Assembly: GCA_017622495.1 (NCBI GenBank) | Contig: JAGAQY010000059.1 | Span: forward strand, 1-64,000 | Origin: Bacteroidaceae bacterium | Lineage (GTDB): Bacteria; Bacteroidota; Bacteroidia; Bacteroidales; Bacteroidaceae | DNA length: 64,000 nt | Direction: 5' to 3' | In this document: positions 15,522-24,971 of the stretch, piece after piece | How the letters are laid out: the number at the start of each line of letters is the position of its first letter | Numbering within the stretch: the stretch's first letter is position 1 | The notes under the pieces: generated by a model | Told to the model about the DNA's origin: nothing | Databases searched by the model: none | What the model saw: only the letters and a program-made list of their open reading frames with translations | Position numbers and translations under genes: made by a program

Positions 15522-17236
15522 AGATTCTTTGGCTCGACCTCAACTGCTCGTATGCTCATAGCTCGCTGGCACTGCCTGCGCTACATGCTCAGGTGATGCA
15601 CCGCACAGATGTGGAGTGGGCTGTGGTGCGCACGACCACCAGTGAGGCGGTGGGTACGGCGGTGGATGCTGTATATGCACATCGGCCCGATGTGGTGGCT
15701 GCTTCGGCTTGGCTATTCACGCATGAACATCTACTGCATATTATAGCGCGTGTGAAGGCATTGTTGCCACAGACTGTTGTCATCCTCGGAGGACCCGAGT
15801 TCTTGGGCGATAATGAGACTTTTCTTCGGCAGCATGCGGAGGTCGATTGTGTGCTGCGCGGTGAGGGAGAGGAGAGCTTTGCCCGCTGGCTTGATGTGTG
15901 GAACAACCCCGCAGCGTGGGGCGATATCAAGGGACTGTGTTTTAACGTTGACGATAACGTTAACGAAGGCGAAAACGGTGAGCCCTCCAAGCTTCATCCA
16001 GAGGCTAAATTTTCAATTTTCAATTCTCAATTGTCAATTTACCACGATGGTGGCCTGGCCCGTGTGGCGGACTTTGCTTCACTAAAGGCTCCCGAGGAGA
16101 GTATGCTGTTTACGTGGAGCAAACCCTTCGTGCAGCTGGAGACTACACGAGGGTGCTTCAACAGCTGCGCTTTCTGTGTGAGTGGGGTAGGCGATCCTAT
16201 GCGTTGCTTATCGGTTGACGCTATTCGCCAGCGACTTGACCGCATCCGTGCACGGGGAATACGTGATGTACGTGTGCTGGACCGTACGTTCAACTATCAT
16301 CCGCGTCGTGCCGTGGAACTGCTGCATCTCTTTGCCGAGTATCATCCTCACCTGCGTTTCCATCTGGAGATACATCCTGCACTGTTGCCACAGTCGGTGC
16401 GTGAGGTGCTCGCCGATATGCCGCACGGACTGCTCCATCTCGAAGCCGGCATACAGAGCCTGCGCCAGGAGGTGCTTGACAGGAGCTTGCGTAAGGGCTC
16501 GCTGGAGCAGTCTCTTGATGGACTGCGATACCTCTGCTCATTGCCCAACCTTGTCACACATGCCGACTTGATTGCCGGATTGCCTCTCTATACCTTGGAA
16601 CAGATCTACGAGGATATCTATACGCTGGCTTCGTACCATGCCGGAGAGATACAACTGGAATCGCTGAAGCTGCTTCCCGGCACCGTGATGCGCCGTGATG
16701 CTGCTGAGTTGGGGATATGCTATTCGCCATTGCCTCCCTACGAGGTGCTGGAGACCGAATCGATAACAAACGCCGAGCTGCAGGAGGCACGCCGCTTGTC
16801 GCGTATGCTCGATGCCTACTACAATACCTCTGCATGGCAACAGATAACACGTATGCTTATCTTGGGTGAGCAAGATTTCATGCATCGCTTCCTTAAGTAT
16901 CTGACCGACCATAACTATATAGATCAGCCCATGAGCCTTGAGCGAAGAGGCGAACTGCTCTATCTCTTCTGCCAAGAGCATTATCCGTCGTATGTCACCG
17001 AAGTGGCGCTGGCATGGATAGAGGCTGGTATGTCGCTCAAGAAACGCCCGGCAGAAGGGGTGCGCACCAAGCATGTACAGCCTTCTGGCGAGTGGACTGT
17101 CATCTATGGAGAGTATAATGAGCGCATGCGCTTATGCTTCCTTCCTGTGGATGATGGCGGCTATTGGTTTGGATACGATACTACGACGCAGTGCGTAGGC
17201 CCTGTGTTCAGGGCAGAAAGTAAAGGCAGTCGATAG
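15509..17236 (+). CDS. Cobalamin-binding-domain radical SAM protein
   Basis: A 575-residue enzyme. Residues 4-130 form a Rossmann-like B12-binding domain (VVILGGPEFLG, VDCVLRGEGEESF). The radical SAM core begins with TTRGCFNSCAFC, C216, C220 and C223 being the CX3CX2C ligands of the 4Fe-4S cluster. The C-terminal 370-570 part resembles DUF4080. Relatives are class B-like methylases or oxidoreductases of unknown substrate. Residues about 166-179 (AKFSIFNSQLSIYH) are encoded by an intergenic-type word array inserted between the two domains without breaking the frame. The start could also be ATG 15518. It is monocistronic, with its own promoter and terminator. Confidence 0.85.
   Translation: MDKMKILWLDLNCSYAHSSLALPALHAQVMHRTDVEWAVVRTTTSEAVGTAVDAVYAHRPDVVAASAWLFTHEHLLHIIARVKALLPQTVVILGGPEFLGDNETFLRQHAEVDCVLRGEGEESFARWLDVWNNPAAWGDIKGLCFNVDDNVNEGENGEPSKLHPEAKFSIFNSQLSIYHDGGLARVADFASLKAPEESMLFTWSKPFVQLETTRGCFNSCAFCVSGVGDPMRCLSVDAIRQRLDRIRARGIRDVRVLDRTFNYHPRRAVELLHLFAEYHPHLRFHLEIHPALLPQSVREVLADMPHGLLHLEAGIQSLRQEVLDRSLRKGSLEQSLDGLRYLCSLPNLVTHADLIAGLPLYTLEQIYEDIYTLASYHAGEIQLESLKLLPGTVMRRDAAELGICYSPLPPYEVLETESITNAELQEARRLSRMLDAYYNTSAWQQITRMLILGEQDFMHRFLKYLTDHNYIDQPMSLERRGELLYLFCQEHYPSYVTEVALAWIEAGMSLKKRPAEGVRTKHVQPSGEWTVIYGEYNERMRLCFLPVDDGGYWFGYDTTTQCVGPVFRAESKGSR
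16007..16040 (+). repeat. In-frame CAATT word array inside the radical SAM gene
   Basis: AAATTTTCAATTTTCAATT and its continuation repeat the same word as the intergenic array at 6759-6784, but here inside a coding region, read as KFSIFNSQLSI. Confidence 0.85.
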
Positions 17237-17247
17237 CGACTGCCTTT
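17222..17247. terminator. Bidirectional terminator
   Basis: AAAGGCAGTCG (17222-17232), loop ATAG, CGACTGCCTTT (17237-17247). The stop codon of the radical SAM gene lies in the loop. It separates convergent genes. Confidence 0.85.
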
Positions 17248-17264
17248 GATTATTTCTTGATTAT

Positions 17265-18428
17265 TTATACTTTACGCCTAAGATGTGCCCGCTTGGATGA
17301 CACGAGGAGATGCATGCGGAAGAAGAGCTCCCAACAGGGCTGTATGATATCAAATAGGGGAAGCGACACATTGTATAATCGTTCGTCAAGAGCACGCGAG
17401 GCACGATGGTAAACAAATATCCTGCAGCCAAGGCTGATGAACCATAGTGCAGCGATGACGCCCACCGATAGCCACCAATGATGCATGATGGAGAGTGTGA
17501 TGCCGCCTGCTACCATTATAAATAATAGAAGGCGGGTCAGCGTGTCGGCTCCCAGCAGGAAGGGCTGCATGCCATGTATCTTGCCGCGTATGAAAAGGCG
17601 GCTCAGTTTATCGCCTTTCCAGGTATACACGTTTGCGGATGTACAGCGTACGACAGATTCGCTACTGATGTCGGCTGTTATACGGCGTGAGGCTATATGC
17701 TCATTGATGAAGAGATCATCTTCGCCGCGTTCCAGATCCAGGTGGCGGCTATAGCCCTTATGGTCGAAGAAGATTTGACGTCGGTAAGCCATGTTGCGTC
17801 CTATGCCCATATAGCCTTTGCCAAGGAGGGTGATGCCCAGCATACGGAGCTGCTGCAGCAAGGTATCGTACATATAGCATAGGTTGGCGAAGCCACTCTT
17901 GCGCTCGTAGTTGCTGTAGCCGAGCACCACATCTGTTGAGTCGGTACAGTGGCGGGCAAGGCGAGCCAGCCACTGATTGCTCACAGGATAGCAGTCAGGC
18001 TCGATGAATACCACCCATTCCTTCTTCGCCGCCTTGATGCCAAGCATGAGAGCCAGTTTCTTGTGGCTTATATAGCGTATGCTGTCTGAGGTGAACGTGC
18101 CGTAGAGGTTGGGATATTGCTCGCTGAGGCGACCAACCAATTCTCGGGTGTCGTCCTTGGAGTTGTCGTCTACGACGATGACCTCAAAGTCGGGATACTC
18201 TTGCTGGAGAATGAGTGGCAAATGCTTCTCGAGCAGATGCTCACAGTCAGAGGTAGCAATGATTACGGACATGCCTGGTGGGTTACCTGACAAACTGCGC
18301 TGCTCTTTGCGCTCAGCCTTGATGCGACGGTGAGGAGCATAGTAGAGAATGAATGTGTAGAGTAATTGGATGATAGTCAGTACGCCAACAACTATCCAAA
18401 GGGTGTATTCTATAGACTCAATTTCCAT
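17265..18428 (-). CDS. Membrane-anchored family 2 glycosyltransferase
   Basis: A 387-residue protein with one N-terminal membrane helix (about 9-30), a GT-A glycosyltransferase domain (52-275) and two C-terminal helices (about 300-345). GT2 motifs are visible: VVDDNS at 85-90 for the nucleotide, EPDC at 143-146 in the DXD position, and RGEDDLF at 234-240 supplying the catalytic base region. It would use a nucleotide sugar to extend a glycan or lipid at the inner membrane; the acceptor is unknown. It has a promoter at 18457-18487 and faces the radical SAM gene. Confidence 0.88.
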   Translation of the reverse strand: MEIESIEYTLWIVVGVLTIIQLLYTFILYYAPHRRIKAERKEQRSLSGNPPGMSVIIATSDCEHLLEKHLPLILQQEYPDFEVIVVDDNSKDDTRELVGRLSEQYPNLYGTFTSDSIRYISHKKLALMLGIKAAKKEWVVFIEPDCYPVSNQWLARLARHCTDSTDVVLGYSNYERKSGFANLCYMYDTLLQQLRMLGITLLGKGYMGIGRNMAYRRQIFFDHKGYSRHLDLERGEDDLFINEHIASRRITADISSESVVRCTSANVYTWKGDKLSRLFIRGKIHGMQPFLLGADTLTRLLLFIMVAGGITLSIMHHWWLSVGVIAALWFISLGCRIFVYHRASRALDERLYNVSLPLFDIIQPCWELFFRMHLLVSSKRAHLRRKV

Positions 18429-18456
18429 TTTTATATTCCTGCAATCTTTTCGATTA

Positions 18457-18535
18457 CAAAGATACGAATAAGCGAGCGAATAAGCAATACCATTGTGGGG
18501 TAACCTTGCTTAATCTGACAATGGTGTTGCTTATT
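18457..18535 (-). promoter_or_regulatory. Glycosyltransferase promoter with upstream inverted repeat
   Basis: On the minus strand, TTG (18485-18487), 20 bp and TATCTTTG (18457-18464). Upstream, AATAAGCAATACCATTGT (18479-18496) and its inverted copy (18518-18535, one mismatch) form an 18-bp stem that overlaps the -33 element. The stretch TTCGCTCGCTTATTCGTA before the -7 is nearly the same as in the btuB promoter at 46489-46519. Confidence 0.7.
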
Positions 18536-18580
18536 CTCAGCGAGCGAGAGTGTCTTCTTGGCCACGCAAGTGCTACCCCT

Positions 18581-18685
18581 AAAAAATCTGATAGGCATTA
18601 TCCCCGTTTGGGAATGCCTATCAGACCAACACAAAAACTAAACTAGACTTTAATTATTAGATTTATCTGCGTTTCACAACGCTTT
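18581..18685 (-). ncRNA. Candidate small RNA of about 105 nt
   Basis: A full-consensus promoter (18692-18722, minus) points at a stretch with no reading frame of note and ends at a 13-bp perfect hairpin, TCTGATAGGCATT (18587-18599) with its inverse (18613-18625), followed on the minus strand by six T (18581-18586). Promoter, short body and intrinsic terminator define a free-standing transcript, downstream of lysA and upstream of the glycosyltransferase promoter. The hairpin may also end lysA transcription. No family recognised. Confidence 0.6.
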
Positions 18686-18691
18686 CTATTG

Positions 18692-18722
18692 CAAATGTAA
18701 AATAACTTTATTTAATTGCAAA
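18692..18722 (-). promoter_or_regulatory. Promoter of the candidate small RNA
   Basis: Minus-strand TTTG (18719-18722), 19 bp, TACATTTG (18692-18699). Exact match to the Bacteroidetes consensus, located in the space after lysA where no gene starts. Confidence 0.8.
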
Positions 18723-18823
18723 GTTTTTATTTGTATTTTTTCTGTTATATGCTTCGGTTTAACTTTTAGGAGTTGAAATTGCCAGTTTTGTTAACTAAAA
18801 AACAGCATATTGTTAACATAAGC

Positions 18824-19987
18824 CTATATGAGTTCCTCGCTCAGATATCCTTTGGGGAGTTCGTGGCAATTGTATTGCGAAGCCATGATTTCACCATAGG
18901 CGCCTGCCGAGCGAATGGCTATAAAGTCGCCTCGATGGGTCGCATTGAGGTCTACGGCCTTACCGAACACATCGGAGCTCTCGCATACGGGGCCTACCAC
19001 ATCGTATGTCATCTCGGGCTCATCAGATGAGATGTTCTCGATGCGGTGATAGGCTTGATACAGGGCAGGACGTATAAGTTCTGTCATGCTACCGTCGATG
19101 ATAGCAAAGCGCTTGCAGGTACCCTCCTTTATATATAGTACACGCGAGATAAGACTACCGCATTGGGCTACTATGCTACGCCCAAGCTCGAAGTGGAGTG
19201 TCTGGTTGGCCTTGAGATTGAGGTGCTTGCGGAATACATTGAAGTAGCTGTGGAAGTCGGGGATATACTTGTGGTTGGGATGTCCGTAGTCAATACCAAG
19301 TCCACCGCCTACGTTGATGCTGCGGATAGGGTAGCAGCGGCGTTCGAAAAGTTCACTGAGGTCGTTTATACGGTTACACAGAGCTACAAAATCAATCATA
19401 TCCAGTATCTGCGAACCGATGTGGAAGTGTATGCCTTCGAAATCGATATGGGGTAGGGCGATGGCTTGCTCTATGACTCCCTCTATCTGCTCAAGGTTAA
19501 TGCCAAACTTGTTTTCGGCCAGACCGGTGGTGATGTTGCTGTGTGTATGAGCACCAATGTCGGGATTGATGCGCAAGGCTATACGTGCTACCTTATCTTT
19601 CTGTGCGGCAAGCTCGTTGATGATGAGCAGCTCGGCCTCAGACTCAACGTTGAAGCAGTGGATGCCATAGTCAAGAGCCAGGTTGATCTCACGATCGCTC
19701 TTGCCCACGCCTGCAAATACTACCTTGCTGGCGGGAAAGCCGGCTTCGATGGCTGCACGCACCTCTCCGCCACTTACACAATCGGCTCCGAATCCTGCAG
19801 CGCTGATGATGCGCAGTATCTTGGGATTGGCGTTGGCCTTGATGGCATAGTGCATCTTGTAGTTGGGGTTGTGACGCAACTCTTCACGGATGGTATTGAG
19901 TGTCTCGCGCAATACCTTGGTGTCATAATAGTAGAAGGGCGTTTCTATCTCCTTGAAACACTGTATGGGGAATGTACCTTTAATCAT
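18824..19987 (-). CDS. lysA: Diaminopimelate decarboxylase
   Basis: PLP enzyme of fold type III that decarboxylates meso-diaminopimelate to lysine, last step of lysine synthesis. In the 387-residue protein, HYAIKANANP contains the PLP lysine K50. Other family marks are HFHIGSQ, the phosphate-binding GGGLGIDYG, ELGRSIVA, and VGPVCESSDVF, whose Cys contributes to the active site of the partner subunit. I start it at ATG (19985-19987); an upstream in-frame TTG lies in an intergenic repeat. It follows lysC by about 90 bp, and both follow ftsE, an order seen in other Bacteroidales. Confidence 0.95.
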   Translation of the reverse strand: MIKGTFPIQCFKEIETPFYYYDTKVLRETLNTIREELRHNPNYKMHYAIKANANPKILRIISAAGFGADCVSGGEVRAAIEAGFPASKVVFAGVGKSDREINLALDYGIHCFNVESEAELLIINELAAQKDKVARIALRINPDIGAHTHSNITTGLAENKFGINLEQIEGVIEQAIALPHIDFEGIHFHIGSQILDMIDFVALCNRINDLSELFERRCYPIRSINVGGGLGIDYGHPNHKYIPDFHSYFNVFRKHLNLKANQTLHFELGRSIVAQCGSLISRVLYIKEGTCKRFAIIDGSMTELIRPALYQAYHRIENISSDEPEMTYDVVGPVCESSDVFGKAVDLNATHRGDFIAIRSAGAYGEIMASQYNCHELPKGYLSEELI

Positions 19988-19994
19988 TGTATAG

Positions 19995-20070
19995 GTCAAC
20001 AGTCAACAGTCATCAGTCAACAGACATCATCCGGAGGCGGACCGTAGACCGTTGACTGTAGACTGTTGAC
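19995..20070. repeat. Inverted GTCAACA word arrays between lysC and lysA
   Basis: The arm at 19995-20025 iterates GTCAACAGTCAACAGTC. The arm at 20044-20070 is the inverse type (GTTGACTGTAGACTGTTGAC). The 18-bp centre is GC-rich. It could fold into a large hairpin in the lysC-lysA transcript. Confidence 0.75.
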
Positions 20071-20078
20071 AAAATTTA

Positions 20079-21392
20079 TTATCTAAATAGTTTGTCCTGC
20101 AACGCCTGCAATGCGCGTTTCTTGTCGCTCTCCTTGATGAGGAAGGAAATGTTGTAATTGCTTCCACCGAATGATATCATGCGGACGGGAATGTCGCGCA
20201 TGGCATCCATTGCACGAGCCTCGAATCCGATGTTTTCCCAGTCCATGTCGCCTACCACACAAATGATGCACATGTTATGGTCGATGGTCACTGTGCCATA
20301 TTTCTTGAGGTCGTGAACTATCTCGTTGAGGTGCTTGGTGTTGTCAATACTCATAGATACACCCACCTCGGAGGTGCAGATCATGTCGATAGGCGTCTTG
20401 TAGCTCTCGAAGATCTCAAATACCTTACGGAGGAAACCGTGGGCAAGAAGCATTCGGCTCGATTTAATCTTGATGGCGGTGATGTTATCCTTTGCGGCTA
20501 CTGCCTTGATGGTGCCGGGGTCAGCATCGTTGTTGATGGTGGTTCCGGGGGCTTGTGGCTCCATCGTGTTGAGGAGTTTGACGGGGATGTTGGCAAACTT
20601 GGCAGGCTGTATGCATGTGGGGTGGAGGATCTTGGCACCGAAGTAGCCCAACTCGGCTGCCTCCTCAAAGTGGAGGTGGCGAACAGCGTTGGTGCCTTCG
20701 ACGATGCGTGGGTCGTTGTTGTGCATGCCGTCAATGTCGGTCCAGATCTGTATTTCGCTGGCACCTATGGCAGCACCGATGAGCGATGCCGTATAGTCAC
20801 TGCCTCCACGTTGCAGGTTGTCAATCTCGCCGTTGATATTGCGGCAGATGAATCCCTGTGTGATGTAGATTTGTGCCTTGGGGCTGCTGGCTAAAACATC
20901 GGTGAGCTTTTCCTTGATGTAGGTTGCATCGGGCTCTCCATTCTTGTCGGTACGCATATAGTCGAGTGCAGCGATGAGGTGTGCACTGATGCCTTGCTCC
21001 TTGAGGTAGTTGGTCACCATGTTGGTGGAGATAATCTCACCTTGTGCCAGTATGATACGCTCCTCAACAGAGGTAAACAGCTGCTTGGTGAATGAACGGA
21101 GGTAGTTGAACACCTCTCTGACCAGGGATAGGGTCTGCTGCTTGTACTCTTCTGTGCTGAACAGCTCGTTGATATGTCTCCTGTAGAGGGTCTCAAGCTT
21201 GTTGATTACCTCATTGGCACCCTCGGGGTTGTTATTGGCCAGATAACCGCATATCTCAACCAGTGAGTTGGTAGTGCCCGACATGGCAGAGAGCACTACT
21301 ATTTTGTCTTCGCCATCATTGATGAGCGAGGCTACGCCTTTCATGCGCTGTGCGGAACCTACTGAGGTGCCGCCAAATTTCATTACTTTCAT
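20079..21392 (-). CDS. lysC: Aspartate kinase (monofunctional)
   Basis: Phosphorylates aspartate, first step of the lysine, threonine and methionine pathways. The 437 residues start with the kinase motif MKVMKFGGTSVGS (5-12); LQRGGSDYTASLIGAA and WTDIDGMHNNDPR complete the substrate and ATP sites. Two ACT domains (about 300-437) give feedback control by end products. There is no homoserine dehydrogenase domain, so it is not ThrA or MetL. It lies 16 bp after ftsE and before lysA, so it is most likely the lysine-directed isozyme. Confidence 0.94.
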   Translation of the reverse strand: MKVMKFGGTSVGSAQRMKGVASLINDGEDKIVVLSAMSGTTNSLVEICGYLANNNPEGANEVINKLETLYRRHINELFSTEEYKQQTLSLVREVFNYLRSFTKQLFTSVEERIILAQGEIISTNMVTNYLKEQGISAHLIAALDYMRTDKNGEPDATYIKEKLTDVLASSPKAQIYITQGFICRNINGEIDNLQRGGSDYTASLIGAAIGASEIQIWTDIDGMHNNDPRIVEGTNAVRHLHFEEAAELGYFGAKILHPTCIQPAKFANIPVKLLNTMEPQAPGTTINNDADPGTIKAVAAKDNITAIKIKSSRMLLAHGFLRKVFEIFESYKTPIDMICTSEVGVSMSIDNTKHLNEIVHDLKKYGTVTIDHNMCIICVVGDMDWENIGFEARAMDAMRDIPVRMISFGGSNYNISFLIKESDKKRALQALQDKLFR

Positions 21393-21408
21393 TGCTTAAT
21401 ACCTATTA

Positions 21409-22110
21409 TTATTGTACTTGTTGTTCTTGTCTTTCTTGTTCACCTATGTTCTGTGCCACTACCTTATGGTTGTCGCAACAATAGACTTTGCCGGGGAACT
21501 CCTCGAGTAATTGCATGTTGTGTGTGGTCATGATGATGGTGGAGCCGCTCTTGCAAATGTCCTTCAGCAGTTGCACGATTTGCCGTCCAGTCTCAGGATC
21601 GAGATTACCTGTAGGCTCATCGGCGAGAATGATATCCGGAGTGTTGAGGATGGCTCGTGCAATGACAATGCGCTGCTGCTCACCTCCCGATAGCTCGTGG
21701 GGCATCTTGTAACCTTTTGTCTCCATGCCTACTTGCTCAAGTACCTGCTCGATACGCATTTGGCGCTTACCCTTATCTTTCCACCCTGTAGCTTTGAGCA
21801 CAAAGTCGAGGTTTTCCTTTACATTGCGGTCGATGAGTAACTGGAAGTCCTGGAATACGATACCTATCTGCTTGCGTAGGGCAGGTATCTGCTTGCGGCG
21901 AATGTGCGCCATGTCGTATCCCAACACCTCGGCACTTCCGCTGTGTATGTCGAGTTCGCCATACATGGTCTTGAGAAGGCTTGACTTGCCTGAGCCTACT
22001 TTGCCGATAAGGTATACGAAGTCGCCCTTTTGAATCCTTAAGTCCACCTCCTCGAGCACTATTGTCTCTTGTTGGCGAACCTCTACATTATGATAGTTTA
22101 TTTGTGACAT
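21409..22110 (-). CDS. ftsE: FtsE-like ABC transporter ATPase
   Basis: A 233-residue ATP-binding subunit. Walker A GKVGSGKS at 36-43, Q-loop VFQDFQ at 85-90, signature LSGGEQQR at 140-147, Walker B IILADEP at about 160-166 and the switch His in TTHNMQ. It resembles FtsE, which with FtsX transduces ATP hydrolysis to cell-wall hydrolases at the division site. The membrane partner ftsX is not adjacent. It is 16 bp before lysC and 37 bp after the glycoside hydrolase gene; I saw no clear promoter in that gap. Confidence 0.85.
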   Translation of the reverse strand: MSQINYHNVEVRQQETIVLEEVDLRIQKGDFVYLIGKVGSGKSSLLKTMYGELDIHSGSAEVLGYDMAHIRRKQIPALRKQIGIVFQDFQLLIDRNVKENLDFVLKATGWKDKGKRQMRIEQVLEQVGMETKGYKMPHELSGGEQQRIVIARAILNTPDIILADEPTGNLDPETGRQIVQLLKDICKSGSTIIMTTHNMQLLEEFPGKVYCCDNHKVVAQNIGEQERQEQQVQ

Positions 22111-22147
22111 TATAGTTTAGTCGTTCTCTTTTATGATATATCGGCTA

Positions 22148-24862
22148 TTAGCGTACCCATCTCTTCTCTACCGTCGCGCTACCATCGCTATATTGTGTGC
22201 GTATGATGTTCATACCTTTTTGCGGTGTGTCATAGCACTTTCCGTCTATAGTATAGTAGCTCACGTTTACGATAGCTGCATCTGCGGTAACCTCCTCAAT
22301 ATCAGTGTCAACAAAGAGTGCGGCTACCTCGTCTGCCGACATGGCGTAGTTGTAGATGCGCAAGTCGTCAATGTCGGCCTTTATCATGTTGCCCGACTTG
22401 TGTTGGCTGCGTCCGATATAGTTGAAAATGGGCTTGAAGTCGATGGGGCGTAGTGTGATGTCGCCCGTTGTCGCTTTCTGTTCGCCGTCAACATATGCAG
22501 TGATACTGTCTTTGCTTATGGTGATGGTGATGTGTTTCCACATGTAGGTCGACAGCTTGCTGATGTCCATCGTCTGTTCCTCGCCGTTGTTCTTGATGGC
22601 AAAGCGCATTTTGTTGCCTCCTCCGTTTGTGGAAAGGTACATGTATTGGTTTGTGTTGTTGCCAAAGTCGAAGATTCGTTGTCCGGCACCGCTCCCCTTC
22701 CATCGTATCCATAGGGCAATGGTCATCTCGTCGCGGTTGGCAATGGCGGTAGGCAATTGTATGAAGTCGGAACTGCCATCCAGCACGACAGCTCTCTCGC
22801 CCGACTTGCCTTTGATGAAATTGACCTCTCCGTAGTGTGCACAATGCATGGCGTTGCCGCTGAGGTCGGCCAGGGTGTCCTCGTACTGATACTGTGCCAC
22901 GAGGGTGGGGGCATCGGCCATGCATGCGATGATTGAGTCTGATGACTCAGAACGGTTCATGGCACGGTCAATAGCCTTTATCTTATATATATAGTTGATT
23001 CCTTCTGTGACAGTGTTGTCGATGAAGAGAGTGTCAGCAATATTGCGGGCAATGGTGTTCCATTGGTAAGGAGCGCCCTGTGTGGCATCGGCACGCAGAA
23101 TGGCATACCCTGTCACATCTGACTCGGGAACTGCATTCCACGAAAGATTGATAGTGGCTCCTGTAGGAGTAGCTGTGAGGCCTACAGGCGCTTCGGGCGC
23201 ATAGGTTTCGCAGGTTGCATTTATAGGAAGCAGTCTCCATAGCTGTTGGTCTTTCCCGTTAATGGCGTTTTGCTGTATGCTGGCATTGTCACTGGTGCTT
23301 CCGCCCGATACCTCAAGGCATTTGCCTGAGTGACGGCTCAGGATATAATAGTATCCGTCTCCGGCATACTGGAAATACCATTGCTCATTGGCACCTTTGC
23401 CTCCATTGTAAAGGATGATCTTACCGCCGTCGCTTGTGGACCAGTTGTTGATATCAAGCTGTGAACCATTTTTCACGTTGGAAATGAAGAAATAGCTGAA
23501 GTCACCTCCAATACGTTCGCTTACAGGAGTGATATTCCATTGTTGATAGTTTTGTCCATTCTTGGCGGTCTGGCAAATGTTGGCTCCATTTGACAGGTTC
23601 CCACCTTGAGGAGAAATGATCTTCTTGCTCTTCTTGTTCATGATGATGAACTTGCCCTCTGTGGGGGTGAGGGGTACATCTTCGCCATAATGTATCTCCA
23701 ACACACGCTCGGCGTTCGTTTGGCCCACTTGATATCCTGTGCCTCCGGGAAGGTTCATGATATATTCGTTCATTGGGCCGTGACCATCAAAGTATACCAC
23801 CTTGTCTTGTGATACGATGCGGTATGATGAATTGTTGGCTTGGCGCTCCGATGTGCCACCAAACAGTTGGATGCGTCCGTCGGGCATGCGATAGATGGAG
23901 GCTGCTGTCCAGTGTCCACGGTCTTCGCCATAGGCGAGTCGCTCGCCAAATGTGGCTTGGCAGAACTGTCCGCGTGCACGTCCGTCATATCCCCACCATA
24001 TACCGGTCTGCATACCATACTCAACACCTACCATAGCCTCCATTACATTGTGAAGCTCATCGGCTGTGCCATGGTGACCGTTGGCACGAACGGTCTCAAA
24101 GAACTTGGCATAGTTGTCAAACGAGCCGGCGAGCTGATGGGTGTTGCCTTCGTCAAGATAGGGGCTAAGGCCATTGTACCACTTCAGGGCTTCATCGCAG
24201 TTGAGTGTATTACCGCCACTGATGCGTATGCTATCGAAGAACTCGTCTTCTCTCATCAGTCGGGCTATCTCCTTGAAGTCCGACATCGGACCCTGATTCC
24301 AGGCCGTATAGTCAGGCTCATTGAATGGCGATATGGATACAACATTGAATCCTTTGTCGCGGCAGTAGTTTACAGTAGCCTTGAAGAGCTTGACCCACTC
24401 GGCGGGTTTCCCCACATAGTTTTTACGGTGCTGTTCTGCATTATCGTAGCTGCAGAGTACCTCATGGTCGCTATTCAGGGCAATGTCTTTCACTCCTGAG
24501 ATGGCTATGATTCGCAGTCGGTTGTTGAGATCTTTTTTCTGGGCTGCGCTGAGTTCGCCATTCTCATTGATGAGGTCGCTCGGTTGGAACGATACACGTC
24601 CCACACCCAGATGCTCCTTGCCGATATGGTTGGTGCCACGGCGCACATTGTCTTCACTTGGCCATGCTGTGTCAAGTCCCCAAATGACAGGGGTCTTTAT
24701 TCCGGCACTATCGGTGCTAAAGAACACAGTAGCATCGGTTCTCTTGTTTGCCACGAGATAATCGTTTGCAGATGCTATGGGCGTGGAACCCTCTTGCGCA
24801 TAAGCTGTTAGGACTATGCTCATCATGCTGATGCCACATAGAAAGAGTCTCTTGATTCTCAT
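22148..24862 (-). CDS. Multidomain secreted glycoside hydrolase with T9SS tail
   Basis: About 904 residues. Signal peptide 1-22 (ending LTAYA), then a TIM-barrel catalytic domain (about 35-390) with the clan GH-A acid/base motif SISPFNEPDY (Glu near residue 182); a second Glu in the TADELHNVMEA region may be the nucleophile, as in GH30-like enzymes. Next come a ricin-type beta-trefoil with three Q-x-W motifs (QQWNI, EQWYF, QQLWRL; about 400-545), a fibronectin III domain (about 560-645), a LamG/concanavalin-like domain (about 660-820), and a C-terminal YYTIDGKCYDTPQKGMNII tail of T9SS type. It probably degrades a plant or host glycan at the surface. I chose ATG 24860-24862 because it gives the signal peptide. 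The exact GH family is unsure. Confidence 0.8.
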   Translation of the reverse strand: MRIKRLFLCGISMMSIVLTAYAQEGSTPIASANDYLVANKRTDATVFFSTDSAGIKTPVIWGLDTAWPSEDNVRRGTNHIGKEHLGVGRVSFQPSDLINENGELSAAQKKDLNNRLRIIAISGVKDIALNSDHEVLCSYDNAEQHRKNYVGKPAEWVKLFKATVNYCRDKGFNVVSISPFNEPDYTAWNQGPMSDFKEIARLMREDEFFDSIRISGGNTLNCDEALKWYNGLSPYLDEGNTHQLAGSFDNYAKFFETVRANGHHGTADELHNVMEAMVGVEYGMQTGIWWGYDGRARGQFCQATFGERLAYGEDRGHWTAASIYRMPDGRIQLFGGTSERQANNSSYRIVSQDKVVYFDGHGPMNEYIMNLPGGTGYQVGQTNAERVLEIHYGEDVPLTPTEGKFIIMNKKSKKIISPQGGNLSNGANICQTAKNGQNYQQWNITPVSERIGGDFSYFFISNVKNGSQLDINNWSTSDGGKIILYNGGKGANEQWYFQYAGDGYYYILSRHSGKCLEVSGGSTSDNASIQQNAINGKDQQLWRLLPINATCETYAPEAPVGLTATPTGATINLSWNAVPESDVTGYAILRADATQGAPYQWNTIARNIADTLFIDNTVTEGINYIYKIKAIDRAMNRSESSDSIIACMADAPTLVAQYQYEDTLADLSGNAMHCAHYGEVNFIKGKSGERAVVLDGSSDFIQLPTAIANRDEMTIALWIRWKGSGAGQRIFDFGNNTNQYMYLSTNGGGNKMRFAIKNNGEEQTMDISKLSTYMWKHITITISKDSITAYVDGEQKATTGDITLRPIDFKPIFNYIGRSQHKSGNMIKADIDDLRIYNYAMSADEVAALFVDTDIEEVTADAAIVNVSYYTIDGKCYDTPQKGMNIIRTQYSDGSATVEKRWVR

Positions 24863-24971
24863 AAATACGTAATAATCCAATATACGGCACGAAATTACAT
24901 ATTTTTTTTGAAAAATTACTCATTTCGTGAGAAATAATGCTCGGGACAGAGTCTAAAGGTATGTGAAAAGA

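Noticed and set aside
21409..22110. LolD/MacB-type transporter ATPase instead of FtsE
   Set aside because: Cannot be fully excluded, as no permease is adjacent, but length, motifs and the ftsE-lysC-lysA order favour FtsE.
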